Shown here one piece after another: positions 16,680 to 25,868 of a DNA stretch of 64,000 nucleotides. The translations under genes and the position numbers were made by a program. Below the pieces are notes generated by a model. That model searched no databases. It worked only from the letters and a program-made list of their open reading frames with translations, and was not told the DNA's origin. The stretch comes from Streptomyces thermodiastaticus (lineage in GTDB: Bacteria > Actinomycetota > Actinomycetes > Streptomycetales > Streptomycetaceae): contig NZ_BNBV01000004.1 of NCBI RefSeq assembly GCF_014656135.1, positions 80,459-144,458 of the forward strand, written 5' to 3'. The first letter of the stretch is position 1. Each line of letters opens with the position of its first letter.

Positions 16680-18260
16680 TCAGGTGCACACCGTCCCGTC
16701 CTTGGGCACCTTCCCGTCCAGCAGATACGTGTTCACCGTGCTCTGCACGCACCGGTTGCCGCTGTCGTAGGCGCCGTGGCCCTGGCCGCGGTAGGTGAGT
16801 TCGACGCCGACGCCCTTGCCGAGGGCGCGCGCCATGTTCTTGGCGCCCTCGTAGGGGGTGGCCGGGTCGCCGGTGTTGCCCACGACCAGGATGGGAGCCG
16901 AACCCGGGGCGCTGACGTCGGGACGGTCGGCGGCGCCCGGGACGGGCCAGGCGGTGCAGCTGAGCATGCCCCAGGCCAGGAAGTCGCCGAACACCGGGGA
17001 GGCGGCCCGGAACTCGGGCAGGCTGCGCTCGACGTCGGCGACGGTGTAGCGGGGTTTGTCGTCGGAGCAGTTGACGGCCCCGTTGGCCGGGATGACGTTG
17101 CTGTAGCGGCCGTCCTCGTCGCGTCCGTTCATCGCGTCGGAGAGAAGCATGAGGATCCTGCCGTCGCCGTCGTAGGCCTGCTCCAGGCCCTCGGTGAGGT
17201 ATGGCCAGAAATCCTCGGAGTAGAGGGACTGGGCGATGCCGTTGGTCGCGGCCGTCTGGGTCAGTTTCCGCGATGGGACTCCCGGGATCGGCTTGCTGTC
17301 GAGGTCCTTCAGGAAGCGGGCGATCCGGTCCTTGACGTCCTGGGCGGAGGTGCCGATGGGGCACTCGTCGGGGTGGGCGGCACAGTCGTTCGCGAAGTTG
17401 TCCAGCGCCTGCTGGAAGCCCTTGGCCTGGCCGAGCGCGCTCTGCTTGGGGTCCTTGGTGGGGTCGACGACGCCGTCGAAGACGGCCCGGCCCACGTTCC
17501 GCGGGAACAGGTGGGCGTAGACGCCGCCCAGCTCGGTGCCGTAGGAGATGCCGAAGTAGTACAGCTTGTCGTCGCCGAGAACCTGGCGCATCAGGTCCAT
17601 GTCGCGGGCCACGTCGGTGGTGCGGACGTGCGGCAGGATGCGCGCGGAGTTCTTCTCGCACGCCTTGTTGAACGTCTCGGTGTTCTTCAGGTACGTGGAG
17701 GTCTCGGCGGCGTCGTCGGGGGTGGCGTCCTGCTGGAAGTACCGGTCGAGTTCCGCGTCGCTCAGGCATTTCACGGGCGCGCTGCGGCCGACCCCGCGCG
17801 GGTCGAAGCTGACCAGGTCGAAACGGGCGCGCAGGGGTTCGTAGTCGGACGCGAAGGCGGGCAGCGAGGTGATGCCGGAGCCGCCGGGGCCACCGAAGTT
17901 GAAGATGAGGGAGCCGACGCGTTCGCCGGGGCCGGTGGCCTTCGCCCGGATCAGGGCGATGCCGATGGTCTCGCCGTGGGGCTTGTCCCAGTCGAGCGGG
18001 GCCTGCAGGGTGGCGCACTGCCACCGGGCGCCGCCCGGCAGCGGGCTCGGCGCGGTGCCGCCGCCCTCCGCCTCGGACGGTGCGGGGCAGTCCTTCCAGT
18101 CCAGTTTCTGGGCCGCCAGGTTCGCTCCGGTGCCACCGCGGACCGCGGTGACCGGGGTTCCGGCGTCTCGGTCGTCGCCGCCGCACCCCGCCAGCAGGGC
18201 GGACAGCAGCACGGCGGTCGTCGTCACAGCGGCTGCGCGCAGCCCGTGCGGGTTCTGCAT
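16680..18260 (-). CDS. Exported lipoprotein alpha/beta hydrolase, tripeptidyl aminopeptidase-like
   Basis: A 526-residue secreted serine peptidase of the Streptomyces tripeptidyl aminopeptidase (SlpD/SlpE-like) family. The N-terminus has a signal peptide with lipobox LLAGC (Cys about 26), so it is lipid-anchored outside the membrane. Hydrolase elements are FNFGGPGGSG (oxyanion), GISYGTELGG (nucleophile Ser), NTGDPATPYEGA (Asp) and GQGHGAYDSGNRC (His), the usual order with a C-terminal TAP-like domain. Its likely role is removal of N-terminal tripeptides from extracellular peptides. The small two-TM gene follows 115 bp downstream on the same strand. Confidence 0.92.
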   Translation of the reverse strand: MQNPHGLRAAAVTTTAVLLSALLAGCGGDDRDAGTPVTAVRGGTGANLAAQKLDWKDCPAPSEAEGGGTAPSPLPGGARWQCATLQAPLDWDKPHGETIGIALIRAKATGPGERVGSLIFNFGGPGGSGITSLPAFASDYEPLRARFDLVSFDPRGVGRSAPVKCLSDAELDRYFQQDATPDDAAETSTYLKNTETFNKACEKNSARILPHVRTTDVARDMDLMRQVLGDDKLYYFGISYGTELGGVYAHLFPRNVGRAVFDGVVDPTKDPKQSALGQAKGFQQALDNFANDCAAHPDECPIGTSAQDVKDRIARFLKDLDSKPIPGVPSRKLTQTAATNGIAQSLYSEDFWPYLTEGLEQAYDGDGRILMLLSDAMNGRDEDGRYSNVIPANGAVNCSDDKPRYTVADVERSLPEFRAASPVFGDFLAWGMLSCTAWPVPGAADRPDVSAPGSAPILVVGNTGDPATPYEGAKNMARALGKGVGVELTYRGQGHGAYDSGNRCVQSTVNTYLLDGKVPKDGTVCT

Positions 18261-18340
18261 GCCCCCATCGTCGCCCGGCACGCGGTCGGCCGCGCGGGGC
18301 ACGAGCCGTCCGGGGGACGGCTGCACGGCACCCCGGACGG

Positions 18341-21265
18341 CTACAGCGCACCCTTGCGGGTGAGGTGGTTGAAGGCCAGCCAGCCCGGGAGCACCGGCAG
18401 CCACAGGGTGAGCAGGCGGAACATCAGCACCGCGGGGGCGGCGACCTCCTTCGGCAGGCCCACGGCGATCAGGCCGACCGTCAGGGTCGCCTCGACGGCG
18501 CCCACACCGCCCGGCGTCGGCGCGGCGGAGCCGAGGGCGTTGCCGGCGAGGAAGACCACGGCGACGCTGGCGATGCTCAGCGAGGTCGTCTCGTCGCCGA
18601 ACGCCCGGATGGAGGCGTCCAGGCACATCACGAAGCAGCCGGTCAGCAGCAGGGTGCCGCCGATGCCGGTGACCAGCTTCTGCGGCCGCTGCAGCACGTC
18701 CAGCATGCGCGGCACCACGCCCGCGAACAGCGACCGGACGCGGGTGACGACGAACTTGCGCAGGAACGGCACCGAGGTGACCACCAGCACCAGGACCGCG
18801 ACGGTCAGCAGACCCGCGATCACGGTCCGGGACGGGGTGAGCGACGGTGTCTTCTCCGTGCCGGTCAGATAGCCGAAGGACAGCAGCATCAGGATGTGGC
18901 AGCCCAGCCCGACCAGCTGGGAGGCGCCCACGCTCGCCACCGCCAGGCCCGGCCGCACGCCGGCCCGCTGCAGGAAGCGCGTGTTCAGGGCCACGCCGCC
19001 GACCGCCGCCGGTGCCACGATCTTCACGAACGACCCGGCGACCTGCGCGGCCACGGTTCGCGGGAACGGCACCCGCTCGGGCACGAACCCGAGCAGGCCC
19101 ATCGCCGCCGCCACATAGCTCAGCGCCGAGAACGCCACCGCCGCCGCCAGCCAGCCCCACTCGGCGTGGGCGAAGAGCGTGCCGAACTCGATGTGTGTCA
19201 GCTGGGACAGCAGGTAGTACGCGCCGATGGCGCCCGCGAGGAAACTGATCAGCGTGCGCGGCCGCACCCGCTCCAGCCGGGCGGGCTCGACCGGCGCCTG
19301 TGGCCTGATCCGCAGCACCTGGCGGCGGATCTGGGAGAGCAGGTCCTCCTCGCGGGCCTCCTCCAGGGCCTCGTCGATGGCCCGTTTCTCCGCCCGCGCC
19401 TCGGCCCGCTCGGCCTTCTTGGCCAGCTTGCCCGCCTTGTCGGGTTTCGTGGGGGCCTCCGGGTGCGCGGAGCCGGGGGGAGAGTCCGGGCCGGCGTCGC
19501 GTGCCGCCTGTTCCAGCCGGGCCAGCTTCGCCTGCCGCGACGCCTCCAGCACCGCCTCGCGTTCCCGCTGCGCCCGCTCCCGGGCCAGCCGGCGCAGCGT
19601 CGCGCGGGTGGAGCGGGACAGCGCGATGGGCTGCAGCATGGGCAGGCAGTCGGCCACCGCGTCGGGGCCGAGGACGGCGACCGCGGAGGCCACGGCGCGC
19701 TCGGCGCCCACCCGCAGGCCCAGCGTGGTCAGCAGCTGGGCGACGTCCATGCGCAGCAGCAGATCACCGGCGGCGATCTCACCGCCGCGCAGATCTGTGA
19801 GGATCACCATGCCGGAACGATCCACCAGGATCGCGTCACCCGTCAGCCTGCGGTGCGCGATCCGCCGGGACTGCAGCGCCCGCACCTGCTCCCAGGCGTG
19901 GTGCAGCAGCTCGTCGGTGATCTCCTCGTCCGCCAGCGAGTCCAGGGTGCGTCCGCCGATGTGCTCGTAGACGAGCATCACCGCGTCCGGCCCCAGCTCG
20001 GAGGTCGCGATCAGTTTGGGCGCGTTGGCCCCGGCCGCGATCGCGGCGTAGGCGAGCAGCGCCTCCTGCTCCAGGGCCTGCCGCAGCGACTGCAGGCTGG
20101 AGCGGGTGGCGAAGCCGCGCAGGGTGAGGTTGCGCCACAGCCGGTAGAAGAAGCCCTGGGCCTGCTGCTCGCGGTCGACGACGGTGACGTCCAGCGGCGG
20201 CCCGTCCTCCAGGGTGACGAAGTAGCGCCGGCCGCGGTCGCCGTTGTCCGCGGTGTCCGCCGCGCCCACCCGGGCCGCGCTCACCGGGTGGAAACCGACC
20301 GTGCGCAGTCCGGCGATCAGTGTCCGTCCGGTGGGCCGCACGTTCGGCGAGCCGACCGCGTACAGCGTGCCGTAGGCGACGGACCAGCCGATGAGCACCG
20401 TCAGCACGATCGAGAACGCCGTGGTGTAGCCGGTGACCAGCATCGAGAAGGCGTCGAGGAGCAGCACGACCCACAGCACCGAGCGCCAGCGGGGTCGGCG
20501 GGACATCCCGACCGCGGTCATGTACGCGATGACCGGGGCGAGGTAGCCGTGCACGGGATCGGTCAGGGCGTGGACGTCGGCGGGGGAGGGCTGGGTGAGC
20601 GCCTCCTGGATCGAGTCCGGTGCGGCTCTGGCCACCCAGAGGTCGGTGGTGAGGGTCACCCCGTGGGCGAGCACCGCCGCCAGCACACCGTCGGCGATCC
20701 GCAGCCCGTCCCGTTTGATCAGCCGTTCGATCGCGAAGGCGACCGGCACCAGCAGGATCGCGATGCTGGACGCCAGCCCGGCGAACTTGATCAGCAGATC
20801 TGGCGCCTGCCCGGTGCCCTTGGTGATGTCCTGTTCCAGGCCGGAGGTGGTGCCGTGGGCGAACGCGGCGACCGCCAGCAGCAGCGCGATGGCGAGCACG
20901 CCCACCACCAGCCGCATCAGGTCCGAGGGGCGGTGCACCCGGGCGGGCAGCAGCGGCTCGTCGCCCTCCAGCCCGTCGACGTGCGCCACGTCGGCGGCCT
21001 CGTCCGGCCCCTGATCCGCCGGGCCGGTCCGTACGGCGGCCGTGTTCTTCTCCGCCGTCCTCGCCGGCGCGTCCTTCTCCGCCGTCCTCGCCGGCCCGGC
21101 GGTCGTCTTCTTCTCCAGGGCGACCGCCTTCTGCCGTGCCGTCGGCTCCTGCGGCGTCTTCCGCTCCGCCGCCTCGCGTGCGTCGTGCGGCCGGCCGGTG
21201 TCCGGGCGTGCCGATGCGCCGGAGCTGCCCTCCGCGCCGTCGAGGTGCGCGCCCTGCTGCTTCAT
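18341..21265 (-). CDS. Kinase-like domain fused to LPG-synthase-type membrane domain
   Basis: A 974-residue protein. A charged disordered N-terminus (about 1-105, with two ARTAEK repeats) is followed by five or six TM helices (about 110-300). A protein-kinase-like cytoplasmic domain follows, with VYEHIGGRTLD hinge, HRRLTGDAILVD in the catalytic-loop position and TDLRGG in the DFG position. After a Lys/Glu/Ala coiled-coil stretch (about 560-640), the C-terminal 300 residues form the lysylphosphatidylglycerol-synthase TM (flippase-like) domain with the APTPGGVGAVEA signature. The catalytic Asp of the kinase loop is replaced by Arg, so it may be a pseudokinase. Start at ATG 21265 follows GAAGAGG. 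Confidence 0.85.
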   Translation of the reverse strand: MKQQGAHLDGAEGSSGASARPDTGRPHDAREAAERKTPQEPTARQKAVALEKKTTAGPARTAEKDAPARTAEKNTAAVRTGPADQGPDEAADVAHVDGLEGDEPLLPARVHRPSDLMRLVVGVLAIALLLAVAAFAHGTTSGLEQDITKGTGQAPDLLIKFAGLASSIAILLVPVAFAIERLIKRDGLRIADGVLAAVLAHGVTLTTDLWVARAAPDSIQEALTQPSPADVHALTDPVHGYLAPVIAYMTAVGMSRRPRWRSVLWVVLLLDAFSMLVTGYTTAFSIVLTVLIGWSVAYGTLYAVGSPNVRPTGRTLIAGLRTVGFHPVSAARVGAADTADNGDRGRRYFVTLEDGPPLDVTVVDREQQAQGFFYRLWRNLTLRGFATRSSLQSLRQALEQEALLAYAAIAAGANAPKLIATSELGPDAVMLVYEHIGGRTLDSLADEEITDELLHHAWEQVRALQSRRIAHRRLTGDAILVDRSGMVILTDLRGGEIAAGDLLLRMDVAQLLTTLGLRVGAERAVASAVAVLGPDAVADCLPMLQPIALSRSTRATLRRLARERAQREREAVLEASRQAKLARLEQAARDAGPDSPPGSAHPEAPTKPDKAGKLAKKAERAEARAEKRAIDEALEEAREEDLLSQIRRQVLRIRPQAPVEPARLERVRPRTLISFLAGAIGAYYLLSQLTHIEFGTLFAHAEWGWLAAAVAFSALSYVAAAMGLLGFVPERVPFPRTVAAQVAGSFVKIVAPAAVGGVALNTRFLQRAGVRPGLAVASVGASQLVGLGCHILMLLSFGYLTGTEKTPSLTPSRTVIAGLLTVAVLVLVVTSVPFLRKFVVTRVRSLFAGVVPRMLDVLQRPQKLVTGIGGTLLLTGCFVMCLDASIRAFGDETTSLSIASVAVVFLAGNALGSAAPTPGGVGAVEATLTVGLIAVGLPKEVAAPAVLMFRLLTLWLPVLPGWLAFNHLTRKGAL

Positions 21266-21450
21266 GGCCTCTTCTCGGTCTCGTATCACCGGTCACCGCC
21301 CGCACGATGGTGGCATGCCGCAGCGACACACGGGGACATCGGGTGCATTTGCGGGATCCGACAGTCTGCCCGACGCGCCGCACCGTGGCGAGGGGCGCAC
21401 GGTCGCGCGGCCCGCCCCCGCTGTCGGTGGCATCGGGCAGGATGGGACGG

Positions 21451-21849
21451 ATGAGCGAAGTGAGCCTTCCGGACGACGACGGCAGCCGAGCCGGGCCCGG
21501 CACGGCGCTGCCCGAGTTCGCCGAGCGGGTCCTGGAGGTGGCCGAGCACATCCCGCCGGGCCGCGTCCTGACCTACGGGGACATAGCCGAATGGCTGGGT
21601 GAGCAGGGACCCCGGCAGGTCGGCCGTGTCATGGCCCTCTACGGCGGGGCGGTGCCCTGGTGGCGGGTCGTCCGCGCGGACGGGGTTCTGCTGCCCGGCC
21701 ACGAACTGCGCGCGCTCGCCCACTACCGTGACGAGGGCACACCTCTGAGAGAGGCGGGCGACAGAGCCGAAGGCCATCTGCCGCGCCTCGACATGCGGCG
21801 CGCCCGCTGGGACGGCCGCGGTGGCGGGCGTGCGCGGGGTCATACCTGA
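21451..21849 (+). CDS. Alkyltransferase-like (ATL) DNA repair protein
   Basis: A 132-residue protein with the O6-alkylguanine-DNA alkyltransferase C-terminal fold: PPGRVLTYGDIAEWLG (HTH region) and VPWWRVVRADG at the place of the PCHRV active site. The catalytic Cys is replaced by Trp, the hallmark of ATL proteins, which bind O6-alkylguanine without repairing it and hand the lesion to nucleotide excision repair. CAGGAT at 21438-21443 ends 7 nt before ATG 21451, with no ribosome site, so a leaderless mRNA is likely. It leads the DNA repair block. Confidence 0.92.
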   Translation: MSEVSLPDDDGSRAGPGTALPEFAERVLEVAEHIPPGRVLTYGDIAEWLGEQGPRQVGRVMALYGGAVPWWRVVRADGVLLPGHELRALAHYRDEGTPLREAGDRAEGHLPRLDMRRARWDGRGGGRARGHT

Positions 21850-22048
21850 CATTCTTCGCCATCCGCCCGGGTTGAGGGGAGCCCCTGCCCGGCACGGGTG
21901 CGGGACGGCACGCCCGCGCCATGCCGTAGGTTCGTAGGCCGAGCGATCTGCGTGCGGCGCGGGACACGAGAGGCCGCCGTGAGCGGCACCCGTCCCGGCC
22001 GCCCAGGCCGTGCGGCCGCCGTGACGGACCGGAAAGAAGGTGACCGCT

Positions 22049-22255
22049 GTGCCGCGGGAGACGAACGTCACCACGGTGACAGCCAGGACGGAGGGCAGGC
22101 CCCGCTTCCGCACCGGACACCGGCGTACCGTCACCCGCACCCGCCTGTCTCGCCCCGCGCCCACCGCCCCGGCCGGCCGGCGGCCCGGCCCGCCGGCCGC
22201 GGCGCCCGCAGTCGGCACATCCCCGCACACCCACCAGGACCGGCGACCCACGTGA
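22049..22255 (+). CDS. Possible 68-aa ORF translationally coupled to adnA
   Basis: GTG 22049 follows AAGAAGG at good spacing, and the ORF ends in a TGA overlapping the adnA GTG (GTGA at 22252-22255). adnA lacks its own ribosome site, so this ORF may deliver ribosomes to it. The product is basic, Pro/Thr/Arg-rich and disordered with no domain. It may serve mainly as a translated leader. The preceding 199 bp, back to the ATL gene, show no gene. Confidence 0.35.
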   Translation: MPRETNVTTVTARTEGRPRFRTGHRRTVTRTRLSRPAPTAPAGRRPGPPAAAPAVGTSPHTHQDRRPT

Positions 22256-25200
22256 GCAGTTCCTCTCCCACCATCAGGCAGCTGCCGCCCCCGTCGGCGC
22301 GGCAGCGGGACCGTGGCGCCTACCGGCTGGTCCGCACCCCGCCGAGCAGGCCCGAGCCCCCTCGTCTGGACGCCGCCCAGCGCGCCGTGGTTGACCATGC
22401 GAGCGGACCGCTGCTCGTCCTGGCCGGCCCCGGCACCGGCAAGACCACCACGCTCGTCGAGTCCGTGGCCGCACGGATCGCCCGGGGGCAGGACCCTGAG
22501 CGGATCCTGGTGCTCACCTTCAGCCGCAAGGCGGCCGTCGAGCTGCGCGACCGCATGGCCCAGCGCACCGGAGCCGCCCGCGCCCCCCGCGCCACCACCT
22601 TCCACTCCTTCTGCTACGCCCTGGTCCGCGCCCACCAGGACAGCGGACTGTTCGCGGAGCCGCTGCGGCTGCTGTCCGGCCCCGAACAGGACGTGACCGT
22701 GCGCGAGCTGCTGGCCGGCCAGGTCGACCTGGAACGGCTCGGCCTGGCCCATGTGCGCTGGCCGGACGAGCTGCGCGCCTGCCTGACCACCCGCGGCTTC
22801 GCCGACGAGGTCCGCGCGGTGCTCGCCCGCAGCCGCGAGCTGGGACTCGGCCCCGGGGAGCTCGCGGCCTTCGCCCGCCGCATCGGCCGCCCCGACTGGC
22901 ACGCCGCGGCCGCCTTCCTCGCGGAGTACCTGGACGTCCTCGACCTGCAGGGCGTGATCGACTACGCCGAGCTGGTCCACCGCGCCGTGCTGCTCGCCCG
23001 GCGCCCCGAGGTCGCGCGCCGGCTCGTCGAGCAGTACGACGCGGTCTACGTCGACGAGTACCAGGACACCGACCCGGCGCAGGTGCGGCTGCTGCGGGCA
23101 CTGGCCGGGGACGGCCGCACCCTGGTGGCCTTCGGCGACCCCGACCAGTCGATCTACGCCTTCCGGGGCGCGGACATCAACGGCATCCTGCAGTTCCCGC
23201 AGACCTTCCGGTGCGCGGACGGCAGCCCGGCGCCCGTCGCGGTCCTGCGCACCTCCCGGCGCTCCGGCGCCGCCCTGCTCGCCGCGACCCGGGAGCTGGC
23301 CCGGCGCATGCCGCTGACCCGGCTCCCCGCCGCGCAGGTCCGCGCCCACCGGGACCTGATCCCGGCCCGGGACGGCGGCCGCGTCGAGGTGTACACGTAT
23401 CCGACGGCGGGCGCTGAGGTGGACAACGTCGCCGACCTGCTGCGCCGCGCCCACCTGGAGGACGGTGTGCCGTGGAGCGAGATGGCCGTCCTGGTGCGCG
23501 CCGGAGCACGCAGCCTGCCCACCCTGCGCCGGGCGCTGACCACGGCCGGGGTGCCGGTGGACGTCGACGGCGACGACGTGCCCCTGCGCCACGAACCGGC
23601 GGTGGCGCCGCTGCTGACCGCGCTGCGTGCGGTGGCCACGGCGGAGGTGCGGCACCGGGCACGCGCCGCGGCCGCGGACGGCGGGGTGGCCCAGGGCGCA
23701 CAAGCCGGCGGCGACGGGGCGGCGAGCGGCACCGTGTCCGGCGGCGACGGGGCGGCCGGTGGCACGGTGCCCGGTGCGGACGCGACCGCCGGTGGCACGG
23801 TGCCCGGCGGTGACAGGGCGGCCGCCGCTGCAAAGCCCGCTCCCGGCCCGGACGACTGCTGGCTGGACACCGACACCGCGCTCACACTGCTCACCTCGCC
23901 CCTCGCCGGCATGGACACCGCGGACCTGCGCCGCCTGGGCCGTGCCCTGCGCGAGGAGGAGCGGGCCGCGGGCAACCCCCTGCCGCCGCCCTCGGACCAA
24001 CTGCTCGCCCGGGCCCTGGCCGAGCCGGAACGCCTCGTCGCGCACGACCCGACGTATGCGCGCGGCGCCCAGCGGCTCGGCGCGCTGCTGCGCACGGCCC
24101 GGGAGCTCCTGGCCGCCGGCGGCACCGCCGAGGAGGCGCTGTGGGAGCTGTGGCAGGGCACGCCGTGGCCCGCCCGCCTGGAGCGCGCGGCCCGGCGCGG
24201 CGGCGCCGCCGGGCGCAACGCCGACCGGGACCTGGACGCCGTGTGCGCGCTGTTCGCCACCGCCGCGCGCGCCGAGGAGCGCACCGGCGGCCGGGGCGCG
24301 CTGAACTTCCTGGAGGAGATCGAGGCGCAGGACATCGCCGCCGACACGCTCACCCGGCGCGCCGTGCGCCCCGACGCGGTGCGGCTGATGACGGCGCACC
24401 GCGCCAAGGGCCTGCAGTGGCGGCTGGTCGTCGTCGCGGGCGTGCAGGAGGGGCTGTGGCCGGACCTGCGCCGCCGCGGCTCCCTGCTGGAGGCCGACCG
24501 CATCGGCCGCGACGGGCTCGCCGAACCGCTCAGCCCCGGCGCGCTGCTGGCGGAGGAACGCCGGCTGTTCTACGTGGCCGCCACCCGTGCCCGCGAGCGG
24601 CTCGTCGTCACCGCCGTGAAGGCCGCCGCGGACGACGGCGACCAGCCCTCCCGCTTCCTGACCGAGCTGGGCGTCACCCCCAAGGACGTCACCGGACGCC
24701 CCCGCCGCCCGCTGTCCGTGGCCGCGCTCGTCGCCGAGCTGCGCGCCACCACCGTCGACCCGGACGCCTCACAGGCGCTGCGCCGGGCCGCCGCCCGCCG
24801 CCTGGCCCGGCTCGCCGCCCTCACCGACGACGAGGGCCGCCCGCTGGTCCCCGCGGCCCACCCCGACCGCTGGTGGGGGCTGGCCGAGCAGACCGCGAAC
24901 GCGGTGCCGTTGCGCGACCGCGACCGGCCCGTCGCCCTGTCCGCGAGCGCCCTGGAGCAGCTCGCCGACACCTGCGCCCTGCAGTGGTTCCTCGGCCGTG
25001 AGGTGAGGGCCGACACCCCGGCGAGCGCCGCCCAGGGCTTCGGCAACGTGGTGCACGTCCTCGCCGACGAGGTCGCCTCCGGCCGCACCCCCGCCGACCT
25101 GGCCGTCCTCATGGAACGCCTGGAGACGGTGTGGAACGCGCTCGCCTTCGACGCGCCGTGGAAGTCGGCGCAGGAGAAGGAGCAGGCCCGCGCGGCCCTG

Positions 25201-25737
25201 GAACGCTTCCTGCGCTGGCACGTCCTGGAACGCGGCGGCCGCACCCCCGTCGGCAGCGAGCACGCGTTCGACGTGACCCTGAAGGCGGGCGACTACGAGG
25301 TGCGGGTGCGCGGCTCCATGGACCGGGTGGAGGCCGACGGCGAGGGCCGCGCCTACGTCGTCGACTTCAAGACCGGCAAGCATGCGCCCACCTCGGCCGA
25401 GGTGGCCCGCCATCCGCAGCTCGCCGTCTACCAGCTCGCCGTCCGCGAGGGCGCCGTCGACGGCCTCTTCGACGGCCGGCGGCCCGAGCCGGGCGGCGCC
25501 GAACTGGTCCACCTGCGCCTCGGCGCGGCCCGGCGCGACGGCGGCGAGACCCTGCCCAAGGTGCAGGCGCAGCAGTCGCTCGGCGAGGACGGGGAGTGGG
25601 TCGGCGAGCTGCTGGCCACCGCCGCCGGCAAGGTGCTCGACGAGCGGTTCACCCCGGCGACCGGGCAGCACTGCGCCCACTGCGCGTTCCGCGCCTCGTG
25701 CAGCGCCCGGCCGGAGGGCCGCCACGTCGTGGAGTGA
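22252..25737 (+). CDS. adnA: UvrD-like helicase-nuclease, AdnA subunit
   Basis: A 1161-residue double-strand-break resection protein. Helicase motifs: Walker A AGPGTGKTTTL (about 58), FSRKAA, DEYQDTD (Walker B), DPDQSIYAFRG (motif III), AHRAKGLQW (V) and VAATRARERL (VI). The C-terminal RecB-type nuclease has VVDFKTGKH, and Cys residues at CALQW and CAHCAFRASC that fit an Fe-S cluster, as in AdnA. AdnA and AdnB form the heterodimeric end-resection motor of actinobacteria. A Gly/Ala/Thr linker of 11-residue repeats interrupts the motor at about residues 486-525. GTG 22252 lacks a ribosome site and overlaps a short upstream ORF. Confidence 0.9.
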   Translation: MSSSSPTIRQLPPPSARQRDRGAYRLVRTPPSRPEPPRLDAAQRAVVDHASGPLLVLAGPGTGKTTTLVESVAARIARGQDPERILVLTFSRKAAVELRDRMAQRTGAARAPRATTFHSFCYALVRAHQDSGLFAEPLRLLSGPEQDVTVRELLAGQVDLERLGLAHVRWPDELRACLTTRGFADEVRAVLARSRELGLGPGELAAFARRIGRPDWHAAAAFLAEYLDVLDLQGVIDYAELVHRAVLLARRPEVARRLVEQYDAVYVDEYQDTDPAQVRLLRALAGDGRTLVAFGDPDQSIYAFRGADINGILQFPQTFRCADGSPAPVAVLRTSRRSGAALLAATRELARRMPLTRLPAAQVRAHRDLIPARDGGRVEVYTYPTAGAEVDNVADLLRRAHLEDGVPWSEMAVLVRAGARSLPTLRRALTTAGVPVDVDGDDVPLRHEPAVAPLLTALRAVATAEVRHRARAAAADGGVAQGAQAGGDGAASGTVSGGDGAAGGTVPGADATAGGTVPGGDRAAAAAKPAPGPDDCWLDTDTALTLLTSPLAGMDTADLRRLGRALREEERAAGNPLPPPSDQLLARALAEPERLVAHDPTYARGAQRLGALLRTARELLAAGGTAEEALWELWQGTPWPARLERAARRGGAAGRNADRDLDAVCALFATAARAEERTGGRGALNFLEEIEAQDIAADTLTRRAVRPDAVRLMTAHRAKGLQWRLVVVAGVQEGLWPDLRRRGSLLEADRIGRDGLAEPLSPGALLAEERRLFYVAATRARERLVVTAVKAAADDGDQPSRFLTELGVTPKDVTGRPRRPLSVAALVAELRATTVDPDASQALRRAAARRLARLAALTDDEGRPLVPAAHPDRWWGLAEQTANAVPLRDRDRPVALSASALEQLADTCALQWFLGREVRADTPASAAQGFGNVVHVLADEVASGRTPADLAVLMERLETVWNALAFDAPWKSAQEKEQARAALERFLRWHVLERGGRTPVGSEHAFDVTLKAGDYEVRVRGSMDRVEADGEGRAYVVDFKTGKHAPTSAEVARHPQLAVYQLAVREGAVDGLFDGRRPEPGGAELVHLRLGAARRDGGETLPKVQAQQSLGEDGEWVGELLATAAGKVLDERFTPATGQHCAHCAFRASCSARPEGRHVVE
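23707..23830. repeat. 33-bp in-frame repeats in adnA
   Basis: Units at 23707, 23740 and 23773 plus a partial fourth encode GGDGAASGTVS-like 11-residue blocks. They form a flexible insert within helicase lobe 2B/1B territory of AdnA. Confidence 0.8.
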
Positions 25738-25868
25738 GCGCCGTTTCGGCCGCGGAGGGGGCACGCAGGCGCGTGACGCACCCCACCACCCCCGGTGACG
25801 TGCACGTCCGTGCCTGCTGAGGGGCGCGCGGGACCCGGCTGTCGGTGCCCGCCGTTAGCCTCTTCACC

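Noticed and set aside
18365..21454. Open plus-strand frame of more than 1000 codons
   Set aside because: It lies antisense to the pseudokinase/LPG-type gene and has no domain; long antisense frames are normal at this G+C content.
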